A stretch of 64,000 nt of DNA from positions 1-64,000 of the forward strand of contig CAIYLG010000021.1 of assembly GCA_903927025.1 (NCBI GenBank), given 5' to 3'. Shown in pieces: positions 62,901 through 64,000 of this stretch. A program made the translations under genes and the position numbers. Below the pieces are notes generated by a model. That model was not told where the DNA came from, did no database searches, and was given only the letters and a program-made list of their open reading frames with translations. Numbering within the stretch: the first letter of the stretch is position 1; each line of letters starts with the position of its first letter. The stretch comes from an uncultured Armatimonadota bacterium (GTDB taxonomy: Bacteria > Armatimonadota > Fimbriimonadia > Fimbriimonadales > Fimbriimonadaceae).

Positions 62901-63120
62901 GCAGCTGAACTCCTCCAGCGCTTCCTCCGCCACCAACCACGAGCGTCGAACCATCTTGCGAGTAAGCAAGCGCGTTCGGCTGTGTGATCGGAGTGTTCAT
63001 CCATTGGATTGGCAGCGAAGCCTGCGCCGCCGCTCGCTCGGCTGAACCTCCGAATACCGCTACTGTGCCAAGCAGACACAGGACGGAATTCAACGAAAAT
63101 CGATTTTGGAATACGCTCAT
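59932..63120 (-). CDS. giant secreted WD40-like propeller protein with four Ig-like repeats
   Basis: The signal peptide ends near SAERAAAQAS. Residues 35-690 are WD40-like repeats (AVAFSPDGKTLAVGGQS...VLELWNVAS). Residues 695-1062 are four Ig-like modules (LSGASVVGG, LNPVTVLGG, LDAVSVSGG, FSPSSVTGG), ending at the final beta strand (STTVTVN). It is the closest relative of the 56340-59780 protein and lies directly upstream of it, which points to tandem duplication. One Ig module fewer than its neighbour shows that repeat number varies. No catalytic motif is visible. Confidence 0.88.
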   Translation of the reverse strand: MSVFQNRFSLNSVLCLLGTVAVFGGSAERAAAQASLPIQWMNTPITQPNALAYSQDGSTLVVGGGGSAGGVQLRTLSSGSLACLPTAANFSVYSVAYAPGGGTLAVGGSSSTSSGVLELWNPVTKQLLGTLATSATFKVYAVAFSPDGKTLAVGGQSKGDIGTKTGVLELWNVASLKKTFGLNTAANYAVFGLSFSADGKTLVDGGESLAAGVLESWSVASGTLSKTFNTASTGGVNAVSCSPDNSTIAAGGFSAGGSGVLETWSSSGTLLKTLNTAANYSVNGVSFSPDGKTLAAGGASQTDGVVETWNAASGALLSKLVTTSSGGVIPVSFTPDGKFLTAGGQVPIGTGLYGQAETWKFSNSNLITSVATGLPTSISVVAFSPDAKTVLEGGLNKLGGLLGLWSASTGQLVASLESAATLGVQSAAYSPDGTLIALGGAAAGKGVIEIWSSSAHTLSVSLPTSSTKVISSVAFSPDGTRLAAGGLSFNHTTATFSGVLEIWNVKTGALVSELTTSAKGGAYAVAYSLDGKLLAVGGTGAKGGVVEIWNTTTGQLSTSLATSANNGVTCLAFSPDGKMLSVGGYNTSGEYDGVLELWSVSTGQRITTLNTAAEEAILSVAFSADSSILFAGTSGNMQAFNVAGHSLLEQYNVGQVSSVVCSAVGGLFAYGTENGQLTLSGIPSYSTVSVTKISLSGASVVGGNTVTGTVTLAQAAPAGGVFVSLTSNSTSALVPATLNVPGGASSASFTITTKGVDATVTATITAGSSSASKSIALSVTKASVASVTLNPVTVLGGATSLGTVVLNGKAGPAGIVVALSSASVSAVVPKTVSLPANFGQATFTVTTVPVALLKAVLITAKVGTASKSASLTIQPPAFLSVALDAVSVSGGTGTTGSVTIGSPAPVGGITIKLKSGSKYLVVPAAVVVAAGKTAAAFTVKTVPTPSQTTATVTATFGTTNQTASILVLAPALSALSFSPSSVTGGKTSVGTVSLTSPAPAGGLKIGLTSSQSAASVPVSVLIPANKTFVTFTLKTVKVTAKVTSTIKASLGSQTASTTVTVN

Positions 63121-63257
63121 TTAGCCTTTTGGAAGGGTCGCCGCTTAAAGGTCCGAGGGCCCATCCTTAACTATGACTCCAACTTATTCTGTAGCGAACC
63201 CCTCAAACGCGTTGTGCATGAGATTGCCGGATTTGGGTGACGTCCCCAGACGATCGC

Positions 63258-64000
63258 TCACTTGGCAACTTGGGGCTTAAGCACCAAGCAATCCAACCCG
63301 AAGTAGGCCTTCGCACCCCTCGCGAGAGCATTTGCCCCCACCACTTCAACTTTCAGGACGAAAGATCCGCTTGGCAGCTGAATCAGACCCAAGTCAATTG
63401 GCCCCGTCGCAACCGGCACATCGCTCCATAGGTCAACGTCCTTCGATACCCCGCCTGGAAAGGTGAGCCTTACGATTCCATAGTCGAAGCTCTTCGTCGC
63501 GTAGAGAAAGACATGTGCGGGCCCCCGCTTTGGCGTTGGAATCTTGATCTCCACGCTGTCTCCAGGATGGAGAGCCTGAACAAACAGCTGCGAACCCTTG
63601 CTCCATGCCCCTTTTGTCAACCCTGCAGACTGAACGCTTACCTGAACACCGTTCGATTTCCGGATCACCCCGAGCTGCTCAAACTCTATTGCCCCATCGA
63701 TTTCGTTGTCGAGTTGAGGCAATCTGCGAGCCGCCTCTATCGGGGAGGGCACTCGATTGGATCGCGCCTGTGGTCGCGCATACCAAAAGCTGGTTGCTGA
63801 ATAAGCCAGGGTGCAATCCGCCCAGTCCCAGATTTCGATGTCGAATTTCAGAAAGTTCGTAAACGGGATTCCGTCCAAGCCTCTGACCCGAGAGGTCGTC
63901 GTGTATCCCATCCAGTTCTCACGTCCGGGAAGGTCTCTTTCCGGCATTGAGATAAAGGCCGAACTGAACTTGCCTGCCATGCCCCAGGCATAACCGTAAT
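63258..64000 (-). CDS. DUF2961-family protein, C-terminal part (cut by window edge)
   Basis: The frame is open to the right edge of the window and reads YGYAWGMAGKFSSAF before the apparent first Met, so the gene begins outside the window. The visible part contains GLDGIPFTNFLKFDIEIWDW followed by LAYSATSFWYARP, the D-x-I-x-F...E-I...S-x-x-x-W-Y pattern of DUF2961 proteins. A C-terminal beta-sandwich (about the last 110 residues) follows. DUF2961 proteins are secreted beta-rich proteins linked to polysaccharide utilisation, some with difructose-forming or arabinofuranosidase activity. Confidence 0.75.
   Translation of the reverse strand, partial: YGYAWGMAGKFSSAFISMPERDLPGRENWMGYTTTSRVRGLDGIPFTNFLKFDIEIWDWADCTLAYSATSFWYARPQARSNRVPSPIEAARRLPQLDNEIDGAIEFEQLGVIRKSNGVQVSVQSAGLTKGAWSKGSQLFVQALHPGDSVEIKIPTPKRGPAHVFLYATKSFDYGIVRLTFPGGVSKDVDLWSDVPVATGPIDLGLIQLPSGSFVLKVEVVGANALARGAKAYFGLDCLVLKPQVAK

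Overview
The window looks like a chromosomal segment of a free-living, carbohydrate-degrading bacterium of moderately high G+C. I infer Armatimonadota, probably a Fimbriimonadia relative. The clues are a type II pseudopilin with the helix-plus-tail pattern common in that group (ending [11 protein letters not shown]), an H-x9-DG pilin C-terminus, many secreted WD40/PQQ propeller proteins carrying VVGG-type Ig-like repeats, and several planctomycete/armatimonad-type families (DUF1559-like, DUF4380, DUF2961, DUF5009). No sequence search was possible, so the taxonomy is an inference. There is no rRNA, prophage, insertion sequence or CRISPR array. One tRNA gene (Cys, GCA) is present.

Layout. 1-4.9 kb: the end of a gene or ORF built on a 72-bp tandem repeat, a secreted CxxCH (cytochrome-like) protein, a secreted PQQ-propeller/Ig-repeat protein, a perfect 23-bp inverted repeat and a gene remnant. 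4.9-20.4 kb: a RibD/DHFR-fold reductase, then a block of secreted carbohydrate-active genes: a GH36-type alpha-galactosidase, two (alpha/alpha)6-type proteins and a probable TIM-barrel hydrolase. Embedded in the block is a BlaI/BlaR1-type regulatory pair whose two operators lie in the divergent promoter shared with one of the (alpha/alpha)6 proteins. 20.4-21.8 kb: a thioredoxin-like protein and a glycine-rich RRM RNA-binding protein with its own terminator. 21.8-28.2 kb: a tightly overlapping operon around MoxR, a DUF58 protein, membrane proteins and a TPR protein. 28.3-35.8 kb: a GH5-type glycosidase, GNAT acetyltransferase, DUF2891, TauE/SafE transporter, HPP-like membrane protein, a small Ig-repeat protein, DUF1801 and an FAD/NAD(P) protein.

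36-43 kb: tRNA-Cys, a 1289-residue WD40-like/Ig protein, and a two-gene operon pairing an Ig-repeat/cupredoxin protein with a di-heme cytochrome c peroxidase. 43-49.3 kb: DUF4380, a DUF5658-like membrane protein, two tandem TPR-sulfotransferases, and a pseudopilin/lipoprotein pair. 49.6-52.2 kb: an operon of an unrecognised secreted protein, a formylglycine-generating-enzyme-like protein that keeps its Cys pair, and a beta-propeller glycosidase. 52.3-64 kb: YCII, DUF5009, a lipoprotein made of two pilin-head repeats, an L-lysine 6-transaminase-like enzyme, two very large WD40-like/Ig proteins, and the C-terminal part of a DUF2961 protein cut by the window edge.

Two themes run through the window. 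The first is secreted polysaccharide breakdown, partly under BlaI-type control. The second is repeated use of one Ig-like module (start motif roughly SxSPxSVVGG) in six proteins with different N- or C-terminal partners: PQQ propeller, WD40-like propeller, cupredoxin, or none.
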